Below, one piece after another: positions 13,547-21,480 of a stretch of 64,000 nt of DNA. Under the pieces are notes generated by a model. It ran no database searches and was not told where the DNA came from. It saw only the letters and a list, made by a program, of their open reading frames with translations. The number at the start of each line of letters is the position of its first letter. The stretch's first letter is position 1. Source of the DNA: a virus; the IMG/VR virus record IMGVR_UViG_3300047510_001256, positions 1 to 64,000 of that record, one strand, 5' to 3'. The position numbers and the translations under genes were made by a program.

Positions 13547-13824
13547 TGACTTTTACCTCTACGACGACGCTTCTGTTCTTTCTTGAGTTGTTCGTACAGA
13601 TCTACCAGTTCATCCTCATCATACCACACAATGGGATCTTCTACATCAGGATTCAACCATTCCATGAACTCATCGCCTACAGCAATGGCATCATCATTAC
13701 GACCATTACGAATCAGATACATGAACCTACGCTCACGATTCTTCATGATAGTCTCAACTTGATCTGATAATTTCTGTGCTTTACTCAATGGGTGTACACT
13801 CCAGTTTGTTGTTAAGGTGATCAT
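13543..13824 (-). CDS. hypothetical protein, up to 93 aa
   Basis: Residues 28-93 (MKNRERRFMYLIRNGRNDDA onward) look like a real helical domain with a basic end (KKEQKRRRRGKSQ). The first 27 residues overlap the upstream gene by 44 bases, so a start at 13743 is possible. Confidence 0.6.
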   Translation of the reverse strand: MITLTTNWSVHPLSKAQKLSDQVETIMKNRERRFMYLIRNGRNDDAIAVGDEFMEWLNPDVEDPIVWYDEDELVDLYEQLKKEQKRRRRGKSQ

Positions 13825-14026
13825 AGGATACTAACTTGTATCCGTCAAGTTTCTCTTGAATCGCGTTCACAAACTCCAGGGGAAACTTGTGATGATAGAT
13901 CCAGAAGACTTTCTTCTCTCGCGTAGAAGTAGTATCCTTGGGGCGAACACTCATGTTGTCGTAATTAACCTCCATCCATTGACGGAGATCAGACACTACA
14001 AATTGAGAGAGTTTTTGTGCTTTCAT
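13781..14026 (-). CDS. hypothetical protein, 81 aa
   Basis: It starts MKAQKLSQFVVSDLRQWMEV, alpha/beta, with VFWIYHHKFPLEFVNAIQEK in the middle. The start overlaps the upstream stop (ATGA). Not recognised. Confidence 0.65.
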   Translation of the reverse strand: MKAQKLSQFVVSDLRQWMEVNYDNMSVRPKDTTSTREKKVFWIYHHKFPLEFVNAIQEKLDGYKLVSYDHLNNKLECTPIE

Positions 14027-14268
14027 TTGACAAATACCACGTTAGGTTTTACAGAGAGTTCATACATACGAACCAGACAATCGTATGCGGTCTTATACAG
14101 AGCATATTCAGTAGGATTTAGCTCATCCCACTCAATATCCCATTCACTATCCCAATCGGGAGTGCCATCTTGACACATAGGCATCTGATAGACACCACCA
14201 GTGTGATCAAGACTTACAGCAATACCGAGAGGACCAATAACAATGTAGAGATCGTCTTCGTGAAGCAT
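14023..14268 (-). CDS. hypothetical protein, 81 aa
   Basis: The start at 14268 (MLHEDDLYIVIGPLGIAVSL) lies just downstream of a sigma70-type promoter. The middle repeats Trp-Asp (PDWDSEWDIEWDELNPTEY). The likely fold is a small beta domain plus a C-terminal helix. Unknown function. Confidence 0.65.
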   Translation of the reverse strand: MLHEDDLYIVIGPLGIAVSLDHTGGVYQMPMCQDGTPDWDSEWDIEWDELNPTEYALYKTAYDCLVRMYELSVKPNVVFVK

Positions 14269-14296
14269 TTTGAACACCGGAATGAAGGATTACTAT

Positions 14297-14325
14297 AATT
14301 TAGCAGAGAAATCTCCGCTTGTCAA
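14297..14325 (-). promoter_or_regulatory. sigma70-type promoter with palindromic spacer
   Basis: -35 TTGACA (14320-14325) overlaps the TGA of the upstream gene; 17-bp spacer; -10 TAAATT (14297-14302). The spacer itself is a near-palindrome (GCGGAGA TT TCTCTGC). No GTGnCA dyad is present. Confidence 0.65.
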
Positions 14326-14756
14326 CGGGCATACAGATAAGAACCTGCCCAGTCAGCATTCTCAAACAACCATTCACGCTCACTAATGACGCGGAGATCG
14401 TAACGAACACCCTTAGCAGGAGACTGCCAGGAGGCAGATTTATAGACTTCACCAGTCTTCTTGTCCACAAATGCGTGAACAGAACGGGAACCATCCGCAG
14501 TCATGATGATCTTGTGATACTTACGACCCGACTCAAAAGTGAAGTCATAGTTACACTTACCTTGCCTCAATTCAGCAATACAGGCATCATGATACTCCAC
14601 ATCAGATGTGCGAAGTGCGTGAGACCGAATAGAGTAATCAATAAAGTTCTGACGCAGTGCCTCACATAGTTCCCAAGTCCACTTAGTAACATTCAATTGA
14701 ATGGTATTCTTAGCGTCTTGCTGAGCAACAAATTGATCGAAGGTGGCGCTGGTCAT
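14322..14756 (-). CDS. conserved hypothetical protein, 144 aa
   Basis: It starts MTSATFDQFVAQQDAKNTIQ. The region VHAFVDKKTGEVYKSASWQS followed by PAKGVRYDLR matches a small family seen in phages of cyanobacteria and actinobacteria. Its biochemical role is not known. It is the first gene after promoter L. Confidence 0.75.
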   Translation of the reverse strand: MTSATFDQFVAQQDAKNTIQLNVTKWTWELCEALRQNFIDYSIRSHALRTSDVEYHDACIAELRQGKCNYDFTFESGRKYHKIIMTADGSRSVHAFVDKKTGEVYKSASWQSPAKGVRYDLRVISEREWLFENADWAGSYLYAR

Positions 14757-14778
14757 GGTCTGTCCTCTTGATCTCTTT

Positions 14779-14837
14779 ATTATAGGGTCTCAGGTGGTGC
14801 TGACGACGAGGTGTGTGACACTAAAACAACTGGCACC
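14779..14837 (-). promoter_or_regulatory. promoter with upstream dyad (copy L)
   Basis: Consensus -10 TATAAT (14779-14784); dyad at 14811-14837 with halves GTGCCAGTT and AGTGTCACAC. The -35 region (TCGTCG) is poor. The element lies inside the 3' end of the gene at 14790-15086. Confidence 0.72.
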
Positions 14838-15086
14838 CTGCGGCGGCGGCATGGCAGAATATGGTGTTACAAATTCAGCAAGTTTACCGGGTTTCTTAGC
14901 ATTGACTGGGGATACAATCTTCATATCCTTCTTGCGAAGAAATCCCCAGATAGTCTTTACTTCTTCAGTTGTGTAACTATACGGAAAAGAATGATGTAAC
15001 CAGATAGCATGATGCTTAGCATCAAAATCCCGCTGAACAACAAATTTGTATCCATCTGGTGCCTTAGGTAGTGTAACTTTACTCAT
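14790..15086 (-). CDS. hypothetical protein, 98 aa
   Basis: It starts MSKVTLPKAPDGYKFVVQRD. Residues 35-70 look like a small basic domain (FLRKKDMKIVSPVNAKKPGK). The last 25 codons double as the dyad and -35 region of promoter L, so the C-terminus (CFSVTHLVVSTT) is likely set by the regulatory element. Confidence 0.65.
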   Translation of the reverse strand: MSKVTLPKAPDGYKFVVQRDFDAKHHAIWLHHSFPYSYTTEEVKTIWGFLRKKDMKIVSPVNAKKPGKLAEFVTPYSAMPPPQGASCFSVTHLVVSTT

Positions 15087-15107
15087 GTAAATTGCATCAA
15101 TAAATCA

Positions 15108-15166
15108 ATAATACATCATTATTTGGTGAATTGGAGGTTTTATGTGCCAGTTTGCGAACTGCCACC
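15108..15166 (-). promoter_or_regulatory. promoter with upstream dyad (copy M)
   Basis: -10 TATTAT (15108-15113); dyad at 15144-15165 with halves GTGGCAGTT and AACTGGCAC around a GCAA/TTGC core. No canonical -35. The dyad encodes the last residues of the upstream gene, whose TAA follows directly. Confidence 0.7.
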
Positions 15167-15301
15167 ATACTTTTTAATATCATCGCAAGATATGTCAATC
15201 TTGTCTTCTAAGTCTTCTAGTCGTTTGTATAATTCTTTCATCATTCCACATTCTTCTGTGGATAGTACACTTTTAAGTTGATCCCAGTTTGGTTTAGTCA
15301 T
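15140..15301 (-). CDS. hypothetical protein, 53 aa
   Basis: It starts MTKPNWDQLKSVLSTEECGM and forms one long helix with YKRLEDLEDKIDI. The start at 15301 is one base beyond the upstream stop. Ends SSQTGT within dyad M. Confidence 0.6.
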   Translation of the reverse strand: MTKPNWDQLKSVLSTEECGMMKELYKRLEDLEDKIDISCDDIKKYGGSSQTGT

Positions 15302-15302
15302 A

Positions 15303-15923
15303 CTAGTAAATGAATAGGAACTCTTCAACAAATGATTTAGACTTATCTTTGTCGTAAATGTTATTCATATACCCAGAAATGGGGTCAAGTTTACGCATAT
15401 ATGAGTCAAAATCTTTGTATGCTGATGTATCTATACTAAAAGGAGCATCGTTATAAACTATTTCCTTGTATACTGACAAATAAGATACAAAATCATCCAG
15501 ATAGTTATCAACCTCTGACATTGTACATTTGCGAACAAAGATATGCTCACTAAAATGATTTCCCATCTCAAAAAATCTATATTTACCAGTGTCTTTGGGT
15601 AGTCTATCACCAACACTGAACTTATAGTTCTCTACAGGATGCTGGAAATCAAATACGATGATCACTTTGTTCTCAAAGAATCCCATCAAGTCTACACTGA
15701 AGCATGGTGTATTCTTGCCAGTGTAGGGATACAGCACATGATTGTAAATGTCTGTAGTATCATTGCGGACCAGTGCTTCTCTAGTTCGCATGAAATGACC
15801 ACCACGATAGACATAAGCATCCATCGTCATCTTACCTTCCCAGTGATTCCAGAGTTCTACTTGTTTGAGTTCTGGGAAGGTATCGTGAATTGCTTGCTTA
15901 TAGTTTTTCCAGAGGTTTTTCAC
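15303..15923 (-). CDS. ferredoxin-dependent bilin reductase (PebS/PcyX/PcyA-like), 206 aa
   Basis: The central region VIIVFDFQHPVENYKF, then KYRFFEMGNHFSEHIFVRKC, and the C-terminal SYMRKLDPISGYM with VEEFLF are hallmarks of the HY2 family that reduces biliverdin using ferredoxin. Phage members are PebS (makes phycoerythrobilin in one step), PcyX and PcyA. Overall layout is closest to PebS, but the protein is about 25 residues shorter than the usual 230 and I cannot assign the product. It would alter bilin pools in the phycobilisome-bearing host. The CP12 gene lies two genes upstream and a cpeT-like gene is elsewhere in the window. Confidence 0.85.
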   Translation of the reverse strand: MKNLWKNYKQAIHDTFPELKQVELWNHWEGKMTMDAYVYRGGHFMRTREALVRNDTTDIYNHVLYPYTGKNTPCFSVDLMGFFENKVIIVFDFQHPVENYKFSVGDRLPKDTGKYRFFEMGNHFSEHIFVRKCTMSEVDNYLDDFVSYLSVYKEIVYNDAPFSIDTSAYKDFDSYMRKLDPISGYMNNIYDKDKSKSFVEEFLFIY

Positions 15924-16234
15924 AGCGCGAGAATATCTTCAGCAAGATATTGTGGACTATAGTTGGTGATGGTGTCATCTTCAAAAGTCAGTGGGCGATG
16001 ACCATTTACCATTTTCTTGACAAGTTTAGCCTTCTCAAGGAATTTACGATGATATTCAATCCAGGTATCAATTTCACCAACTAATTCGTTATAGAATTGT
16101 TCTGCTGAACATTCTTCATCAGTGAGATAATCACCAATGACATCAACAAGACGATCTTTGCGAACAGATTGATAAGTCTTTTCCATGTAATTATGTGGGT
16201 AAGTGTTCAAAGATGGATCAATTTCACACGTCAT
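15920..16234 (-). CDS. conserved hypothetical protein, 104 aa
   Basis: It starts MTCEIDPSLNTYPHNYMEKT and contains a helical YNELVGEIDTWIEYHRKFLE segment. Found here between the bilin reductase and cp12, overlapping both. Function unknown. Confidence 0.7.
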   Translation of the reverse strand: MTCEIDPSLNTYPHNYMEKTYQSVRKDRLVDVIGDYLTDEECSAEQFYNELVGEIDTWIEYHRKFLEKAKLVKKMVNGHRPLTFEDDTITNYSPQYLAEDILAL

Positions 16235-16433
16235 AAACTTTACATTCCAATGCTTCCGGATTATCGTTACAATAGAGTTCTAGAGCAGTTGGGTCATGCT
16301 CATCGTCTGGATGAGAAGCAGCATAACGCTCCAGAGACTCTAATTCTTCTTCAACATGACGGCGAGACTGAGAAGATACCATAGGATCTCCTAAAATTTG
16401 TCTGTCTTTTTCAATATGTGTATGGATGTCCAT
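16224..16433 (-). CDS. cp12: CP12, Calvin-cycle inhibitor
   Basis: The C-terminal ELYCNDNPEALECKVYDV (residues 52-69) is the CP12 signature: a Cys pair around NPEALE, and the KVYD end that enters the GAPDH active site. The preceding VEEELESLERYAAS helix is also typical. The N-terminal Cys pair is absent, as in other short phage forms. CP12 bridges GAPDH and phosphoribulokinase and blocks carbon fixation, leaving NADPH for nucleotide synthesis during infection (known for cyanophage CP12). Length (69 aa) is normal. Confidence 0.87.
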   Translation of the reverse strand: MDIHTHIEKDRQILGDPMVSSQSRRHVEEELESLERYAASHPDDEHDPTALELYCNDNPEALECKVYDV

Positions 16434-16434
16434 T

Positions 16435-16641
16435 TTAGTTATTGTCTTTAAGTGATTGCTTCATGTCATCAATATGATCTAGTAATTCATCAGTGCGAAT
16501 CAACATATCAATATTATGTATCAACTCAGCAATGTTTTTTGCTGTTGACGGTCTCTCTGTTCTCGCAGCATATGCTAGAGCATTTCTCAGAGAATACTCT
16601 GCTTCCTTTAAAGAATCGGTAACTGATTGTGATAACGCCAT
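16435..16641 (-). CDS. conserved hypothetical helical protein, 68 aa
   Basis: It starts MALSQSVTDSLKEAEYSLRN and continues ALAYAARTERPSTAKNIAEL. This small all-helical protein is conserved in marine T4-like cyanophages, next to cp12-type genes. No function known. Confidence 0.75.
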   Translation of the reverse strand: MALSQSVTDSLKEAEYSLRNALAYAARTERPSTAKNIAELIHNIDMLIRTDELLDHIDDMKQSLKDNN

Positions 16642-16856
16642 TAGAGTTTACCTCCTACAATTCCATCATGAGTTTTGAGCGGCTCGTTAAATCCTTCTTG
16701 CTTGCCCTTCAGATACCATCGTGTAGCATGAACACAATGATGCTTGGTGAGAGAAAGAATCACTGCTGTGCCATCTTTAAGATAGCTGTTCCATGTTCCC
16801 CATCTACTCTGCTGGACACGAAAGCAATCATCAATCCAAAAATCTTCTTCATTCAT
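16641..16856 (-). CDS. conserved hypothetical protein, 71 aa
   Basis: It starts MNEEDFWIDDCFRVQQSRWG, beta-rich with a CVHATRWYLKGKQ strand. It overlaps the next gene start by one base. Function unknown. Confidence 0.68.
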   Translation of the reverse strand: MNEEDFWIDDCFRVQQSRWGTWNSYLKDGTAVILSLTKHHCVHATRWYLKGKQEGFNEPLKTHDGIVGGKL

Positions 16857-16857
16857 A

Positions 16858-17085
16858 TTACTTAATGTTGTAGTCTTTTCGTATCTTCTCTAGAGCACGT
16901 TTGAGTTTGTAGTTATCATAGCGTATACGGATGCCTAATGTCAAGACAAACCAGCGTTTGATGATATTGATACGGATCAACTGAACTTGTAACAGAATCC
17001 ACTTACCAACATTCTCATCAACTGCCATCATATACACTACAACAGCAAATATGGTGAGTAATGCGTAGTAGTAAAATTCAGTCAC
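16858..17085 (-). CDS. membrane protein, 75 aa (GTG start)
   Basis: A GTG at 17085 with a strong GGAGG site upstream gives (M)TEFYYYALLTIFAVVVYMM, one membrane span, then a second hydrophobic part (WILLQVQLIRINIIKRW) and a basic tail. The longer ATG frame would lie inside the upstream gene. Probably inner-membrane; role unknown. Confidence 0.65.
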   Translation of the reverse strand: MTEFYYYALLTIFAVVVYMMAVDENVGKWILLQVQLIRINIIKRWFVLTLGIRIRYDNYKLKRALEKIRKDYNIK

Positions 17086-17398
17086 GCTGCCTCCAGTCTT
17101 CGGGTTTATCTTGCTTGAACCAATCGGCAATCTCATCTACACTATTGAATCCACTAATTCCCTTGGATTCATGTCCTGTTCCACCAATATCCAGCTGATT
17201 TAGAAAGTCATCTAGATCACCCTCCACCATATCAGGATTCTCTGCCCTTCTTCTTGCCTGACGGAGTATGGTAGCAGCAGAGCGATTTGCTTTTGCCAAT
17301 TTCTCTGCCCAGATCATGTCTTCCAGACTGACTTCCTCATGAAGCGCAATCTTCTTACCAATACCTTCCAGACGAAGGCGATATTGCGTAGAGAGCAT
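17078..17398 (-). CDS. conserved hypothetical protein, 106 aa
   Basis: The start at 17398 gives MLSTQYRLRLEGIGKKIALH. The segment EVSLEDMIWAEKLAKANRSA then ATILRQARR is strongly conserved in my memory of marine cyanomyoviruses. All-helical N-terminal half, flexible Gly-rich middle, acidic end. Function unknown. Confidence 0.78.
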   Translation of the reverse strand: MLSTQYRLRLEGIGKKIALHEEVSLEDMIWAEKLAKANRSAATILRQARRRAENPDMVEGDLDDFLNQLDIGGTGHESKGISGFNSVDEIADWFKQDKPEDWRQRD

Positions 17399-17431
17399 AT
17401 GTAATCTCCATATAGGGTTATTTAGCACGGG

Positions 17432-17626
17432 TCACTTAAATCGTTCTGCTAGATCATTACACTTAGCAAAGTCCTGATATGATTGCTCAGAGCGTTCATA
17501 AACAATATCACAGATCTCTTGAAGAATAGTATCAGTATCAACACCATCCTCAATGTATGTGTAAAGTGCTTCTCGCAGATACCTCTGACGATTCCACTCA
17601 GGTGTATATGGTTTGTAGTATGTCAT
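17432..17626 (-). CDS. hypothetical protein, 64 aa
   Basis: It starts MTYYKPYTPEWNRQRYLREA and is helical with a VYERSEQSYQDFAKC end. The longer frame runs into the helicase gene and is not used. Unknown function. Confidence 0.68.
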   Translation of the reverse strand: MTYYKPYTPEWNRQRYLREALYTYIEDGVDTDTILQEICDIVYERSEQSYQDFAKCNDLAERFK

Positions 17627-17636
17627 GGTGATAAAA

Positions 17637-18890
17637 TCAGATGGAATATTCGGTAGCAGCGATACCTTTGATGAAGATGTTCTCAATGATCGCTTGAAGA
17701 CGCTTCTCAGTGCGCTGACCATAGTTGGCGAACACAGGCACAGTCACGAAACCAGTCTTCTTACGATAGAACTCACACGCACCAGCAGCAATCTTGCCAG
17801 AGGCAATATCAGCAGCATCACGGCGATCAAGACGAATCACACGCCCAATGGTCTGTGCCATCTCAATGACGGGCAGACAACGCAGCAGGATAGTGTGAGT
17901 GAGACCAGGGCAATTGATACCCTCAGCAAGAATGCTGTAGTGGAAGATGATCATCTTGATAGTAGGATCCTCACCCCACTTAGTCATAGTGTTAAAGAAC
18001 ACCTCACGACCAACTTTCTGACCATTGACATAGGCACCATGCTTCGCAGTGATATGAAGCACGTTGTAACCATGAGCAGTGAAGTGAGAGATCACATCAG
18101 TCTTGGTCAGCAGACGCCACAGAACTTTAGTGTTAGGAGCAGCAACCAGAATCTTCTGGGCATGTTCGTCATCCAGTTCGTCAATAATGTCAAGCAGAAC
18201 TTGCTTGTCATTGTCAGCTGCGGCAAGAGACTTTTGGCGAGCAAAGTCTACTTTGTGCGACTTGATGGTAGGAGGAAGAATGCTGCCGTTCTCAATCAGT
18301 TCAGGAGCAGGCACACTGATCAGTTCCTCACCATACACCATGGTATTGTTCATACCATTGGCATAAGGATTGTTGTGATACTTAGGCGTAGCAGTGAAGA
18401 AATAAGCGTTGGTGGCGTTACCAGCAACGTCAGCAACAGTCGGGAAGAAATCACGACGAACGCTGTTATGTGCCTCGTCAAAGTAAACGAAGTCCACATC
18501 AATCTCACTCTCAACAATACGATTGAGAGACTGATAGGTGGTGAACAGCAGGCAGTGAAGACCAGCGTTCAGAGTGACATCGTTGAAACCACGAATTACA
18601 GCAGGTTTGGTGCTGTGAAAGTGATCAGTCTCACCGCTGTGAACGTGACCCACAGCAGCATGAACATCACCATTCAGAGCAGACCAGAACTCTTCGCAGA
18701 GTTGGTTAGCAAGCAGAATGCGGGGAGCAACGATTACAGCAGTCTTAGGGGCATCAGAAGCGAGCAGACGACGCTTGAGATCCTCAATAGCAATCAGAGT
18801 CTTACCACCACCCGTAGGGATGATAATACGACCCGTGTTATGCTTCTCCATAGCGGCGAGAGCACGTTGCTGGTGGGGACGGAGGTTCAT
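17637..18890 (-). CDS. superfamily II DEAD/DEAH helicase, 417 aa
   Basis: Motif I PTGGGKT (25-31), Walker B FDEAH (near 140), motif III TATP (near 170), and motif VI region QTIGRVIRLDR (near 350) define a type III R / UvsW-like SF2 helicase. An N-terminal LRPHQQRAL Q-motif-like start is present. It probably unwinds branched DNA or RNA:DNA hybrids during replication or recombination. It is the longest early gene in the left block and has its own promoter (copy N). GC content is slightly higher than in the surrounding tail genes. Confidence 0.88.
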   Translation of the reverse strand: MNLRPHQQRALAAMEKHNTGRIIIPTGGGKTLIAIEDLKRRLLASDAPKTAVIVAPRILLANQLCEEFWSALNGDVHAAVGHVHSGETDHFHSTKPAVIRGFNDVTLNAGLHCLLFTTYQSLNRIVESEIDVDFVYFDEAHNSVRRDFFPTVADVAGNATNAYFFTATPKYHNNPYANGMNNTMVYGEELISVPAPELIENGSILPPTIKSHKVDFARQKSLAAADNDKQVLLDIIDELDDEHAQKILVAAPNTKVLWRLLTKTDVISHFTAHGYNVLHITAKHGAYVNGQKVGREVFFNTMTKWGEDPTIKMIIFHYSILAEGINCPGLTHTILLRCLPVIEMAQTIGRVIRLDRRDAADIASGKIAAGACEFYRKKTGFVTVPVFANYGQRTEKRLQAIIENIFIKGIAATEYSI

Positions 18891-18912
18891 AACGAATCAC
18901 GTTTGTCTTCAT

Positions 18913-18972
18913 ACTATAGGGTCATTTGCCGCCCACGTCAAGGGGTGTGTGCCAGTTTGCAGACTGCACACT
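18913..18972 (-). promoter_or_regulatory. sigma70-type promoter with upstream dyad (copy N)
   Basis: -35 TTGACG (18936-18941), 17-bp spacer, -10 TATAGT (18913-18918). The dyad at 18947-18971 (GTGTGCAGT and AACTGGCACAC) is one of the longest, with 9-10 paired bases and one bulge. It reads into the SF2 helicase gene and marks the border between the tail block and the early block. Confidence 0.83.
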
Positions 18973-18978
18973 ATCCCA

Positions 18979-19473
18979 TTACGCTAATTTCAGCTTAAAA
19001 GCTATTGTAGTTCTCAGATCAAAAAAATCTTTTTCTGGAGACTTTGCATAGTGCCAAATATTTGCAGGAAATAATAGTCCAGTATTTGGTTTTGGTATAA
19101 AATAATATAATGCATTATTTAAATTAAACACCGTCTCCCCTCCCCAACTAACGTTCCAGTGAGGATTTGCATAAAACAAAAAAGTATATTCATTGCTTGA
19201 ATTAGAATCTAAATGCCACGATCCAGATTGTCCGTATGTTTGACCATTAGCATAAACATTCAAGAGAGTAACATCCATTTGAATTAGATCTTTTATGCAT
19301 CCAAACAAATGTTTAGTGAAAAAATCATGATCATTTAGATTCATAATCCAAAATTTCTTGTTGTCATCTCCCGATTTACTGACATGTCCATAACGCCAGG
19401 AAGATGATCTCAAATAATTTTGTATTTCATCACGTTGCTGGTCACAAAATACATTTTCAAAAGCTTTTATCAT
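18979..19473 (-). CDS. 2-oxoglutarate/Fe(II) oxygenase, 164 aa
   Basis: The iron-binding triad is visible: WHLD (H87, D89) and WHYAK (H141), with R154 placed to bind 2-oxoglutarate. The intervening GGETVFN and GLLFPANIWH segments fit the double-stranded beta-helix core. The protein is short, close to the minimal prolyl-hydroxylase-like domain. It is the last gene of the tail-fibre operon, which suggests a protein substrate such as a fibre (inference). Confidence 0.8.
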   Translation of the reverse strand: MIKAFENVFCDQQRDEIQNYLRSSSWRYGHVSKSGDDNKKFWIMNLNDHDFFTKHLFGCIKDLIQMDVTLLNVYANGQTYGQSGSWHLDSNSSNEYTFLFYANPHWNVSWGGETVFNLNNALYYFIPKPNTGLLFPANIWHYAKSPEKDFFDLRTTIAFKLKLA

Positions 19474-19808
19474 TCTAAAGAGTTATCCCAGAGGAAATTA
19501 CCATTTTCATCATAAACACAACAAAAAACATATAAAAGTAAGTCATTGGTCATTCCCAATATTTCTCTCTTGGTTGGGAAATTCATTTCCGCAATTTCAA
19601 CAGCTGTTAATGCATTAGAGAAAGAGAAAAAACAATCATCATCATTTCTCATTGCATTGATAAATTCCATATCAACTTTATCGTCATAGAAATCACATAT
19701 CTTTTCCCTTTCTTCTATCGTTGAATATTTAATTTCATAATAGACTAAACTTACTCTATTTTTGATGCAATAATCGCTGATTAGATCAGAAATTCTTAAA
19801 TTTTCCAT
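19470..19808 (-). CDS. hypothetical protein, 112 aa
   Basis: It starts MENLRISDLISDYCIKNRVS. The middle has FFSFSNALTAVEIAEMNFP, and the end is a hydrophobic strand (LLLYVFCCVYDENGNFLW). It sits between two oxygenase genes and overlaps both by 1-4 bases. The end resembles a tail-chaperone-type beta hairpin but this is weak. Confidence 0.65.
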   Translation of the reverse strand: MENLRISDLISDYCIKNRVSLVYYEIKYSTIEEREKICDFYDDKVDMEFINAMRNDDDCFFSFSNALTAVEIAEMNFPTKREILGMTNDLLLYVFCCVYDENGNFLWDNSLE

Positions 19809-20491
19809 TAGTTCATTCCCTCAAAATTTCCAAAGTTTCTTAGTAAATTAAATTTAATTTTAACAAAATTTTCATACAATTCTGGTTGCTTTTCCTTCCA
19901 ATTATCAGGAACAGCGTAATTTTTCATAATACCATGCATATCTGAATTAATTTGCCTCAAAACACTGTTTTGAATAGTAGATTCGATCCAAAATACGCAA
20001 ACACGTCTTACTCCAGATGTAACTTCATTTACTCTATGTGTATAACCAGTTGGGTATATTATAGCATCTCCGGCATCCAATTTAAAAGGGATTTCTTTAT
20101 TGCCGATATCAATCATCAACTCACCACCAGAATACTCATCTGGATTAGACAGAAAAACTGTACAACTATAATCTGTTCTAACAGATCCCATTTTGTAATA
20201 ATCATTGTGCTTGTGATAATACATACCGCTAGTATACTGAGAAAATAAAATGGGTCCGTATTTTCTCAGTGCTGTATACTCCTGAAAATCATAATTTTCA
20301 GCAACTGATGATACTATAATTTTTTCACTTTCGGTAAAATATCCTTCACCTCTTGTCATTTCTAGATTATTTTTAATTTGTGGCACAAATTCAACCTTTG
20401 TCATAAGACCTGCTTTAAATTCAGCAGCATCATAAAGAGAATTTAATTTTTGAATATTCTGTTCATTCAAAAGAGTTAATGTATGAAACAT
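19808..20491 (-). CDS. PKHD-type 2-oxoglutarate/Fe(II) hydroxylase, 227 aa
   Basis: H95-x-D97 (YYHKHNDYY), H152 (GYTHRV) and R162/R163 are the expected iron and 2-oxoglutarate ligands. The segment YSGGELMIDIGNKEI, then LDAGDAIIYPTG, is typical of the PiuC/YbiX (PKHD) family. Length matches that family (about 225). Likely hydroxylates a protein or peptide side chain; host PiuC homologs are iron-regulated, but no such site is seen here. Confidence 0.88.
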   Translation of the reverse strand: MFHTLTLLNEQNIQKLNSLYDAAEFKAGLMTKVEFVPQIKNNLEMTRGEGYFTESEKIIVSSVAENYDFQEYTALRKYGPILFSQYTSGMYYHKHNDYYKMGSVRTDYSCTVFLSNPDEYSGGELMIDIGNKEIPFKLDAGDAIIYPTGYTHRVNEVTSGVRRVCVFWIESTIQNSVLRQINSDMHGIMKNYAVPDNWKEKQPELYENFVKIKFNLLRNFGNFEGMN

Positions 20492-20500
20492 AATGATTAG

Positions 20501-21466
20501 TTATTCCGAAATTTTATTTAGTGCTTGTGTTGCAGCGTCGTGGTAGTAAACCTCTGGATTTTTTTGAAGTAATTCAGATAGAACTTCCCTAGCTTCATCA
20601 GTTAATCCAGATTGTAAGTTAGTTGCACTATCTGAACAAGCTCCCATGTATCCAGTTTTATAATTAATTGTAAGTTCCAAATTTTTATCAATTTTTTGAA
20701 TTGCTTTGGTAATTTTTTCCTTCAATTCACTATAAGAAAGTAAATTAAGATCTTCGTCCATGGGTAAAGATATATACGTAGCAAATTTTAAAAGTTTTAC
20801 TTTTGTTAGCATTAAAGCATGATTTTCAAACTGATCTGGAGTAGAAAGATACTCAACATCTTTATTTGGATATCTTAGTAAATAATTTTCTGGATCTATT
20901 GGAAACTCAATGTTTAGGATATTTTCATTACTCCAATTAGGATTTTTTGTAACATCCCTAAGAGTTTGTCTATATTTTGACCACATAATTTTAACGTCTT
21001 CATCCAACGGGACATCTGGAATCTGAGTCCAATCTGATTTTGAGAGCAAACTTGATCTTAATCCTCTCAAATTTGCAACAATAAAATCGAATTGCTGAAC
21101 AATTTGTTTTTTTACTTCTTCTTTAGAATTTCGTAAAAATTTTATTCTTACTTCTTCATAAAGATTCAAAAATTTATTATATAAATTAAATCCCTGTTCT
21201 GGAGTAAGATTTGCATTATACATTACTGGAACCTTTTTCTGTAACCTATAATCATAGGCATTTTTTTCCTTTTCACAAGAAAAAGTTTCGTCATTATACC
21301 AATTAAAGAATACAATTTGGTCATCTTCAGACCAAATAGATTTATCAATAGATGATATAAATTCTTTCAGAGATTCTTCGTCAACTAAATGCATATTTCC
21401 ACCCCAATATATCTTCTTTTCACGAAGATAAAATTGTAGAACTGGTGCTCTTTCTGGGTTTTCCAT
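20501..21466 (-). CDS. protein with phage tail-assembly-chaperone domain, 321 aa
   Basis: Residues about 140-200 (SDWTQIPDVPLDEDVKIMWS, then KYRQTLRDVTKNPNW and NIEFPIDP) match the tail assembly chaperone domain found beside tail fibres (consensus SDWTxLPDxPL...YRQALRD). The N-terminus (residues 1-90) has a separate WxGGNMHL domain and the C-terminus an isolated helical part. The start at 21466 gives a clean 14-bp gap to the upstream stop. In other phages such domains help fold or trimerise tail fibres. Confidence 0.75.
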   Translation of the reverse strand: MENPERAPVLQFYLREKKIYWGGNMHLVDEESLKEFISSIDKSIWSEDDQIVFFNWYNDETFSCEKEKNAYDYRLQKKVPVMYNANLTPEQGFNLYNKFLNLYEEVRIKFLRNSKEEVKKQIVQQFDFIVANLRGLRSSLLSKSDWTQIPDVPLDEDVKIMWSKYRQTLRDVTKNPNWSNENILNIEFPIDPENYLLRYPNKDVEYLSTPDQFENHALMLTKVKLLKFATYISLPMDEDLNLLSYSELKEKITKAIQKIDKNLELTINYKTGYMGACSDSATNLQSGLTDEAREVLSELLQKNPEVYYHDAATQALNKISE

Positions 21467-21480
21467 ATTAATTTTGTTTA

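Noticed and set aside
59-18972. Dyads read as ordinary Rho-independent terminators
   Set aside because: No T-run follows the hairpins on the minus strand, the stems are imperfect, and the distance to the -10 box is nearly constant, which fits an operator better.
17625-18998. 457-residue plus-strand ORF antisense to the helicase
   Set aside because: It mirrors the SF2 helicase gene, whose motifs are intact; the plus-strand product has no recognisable domain and no promoter or ribosome site.
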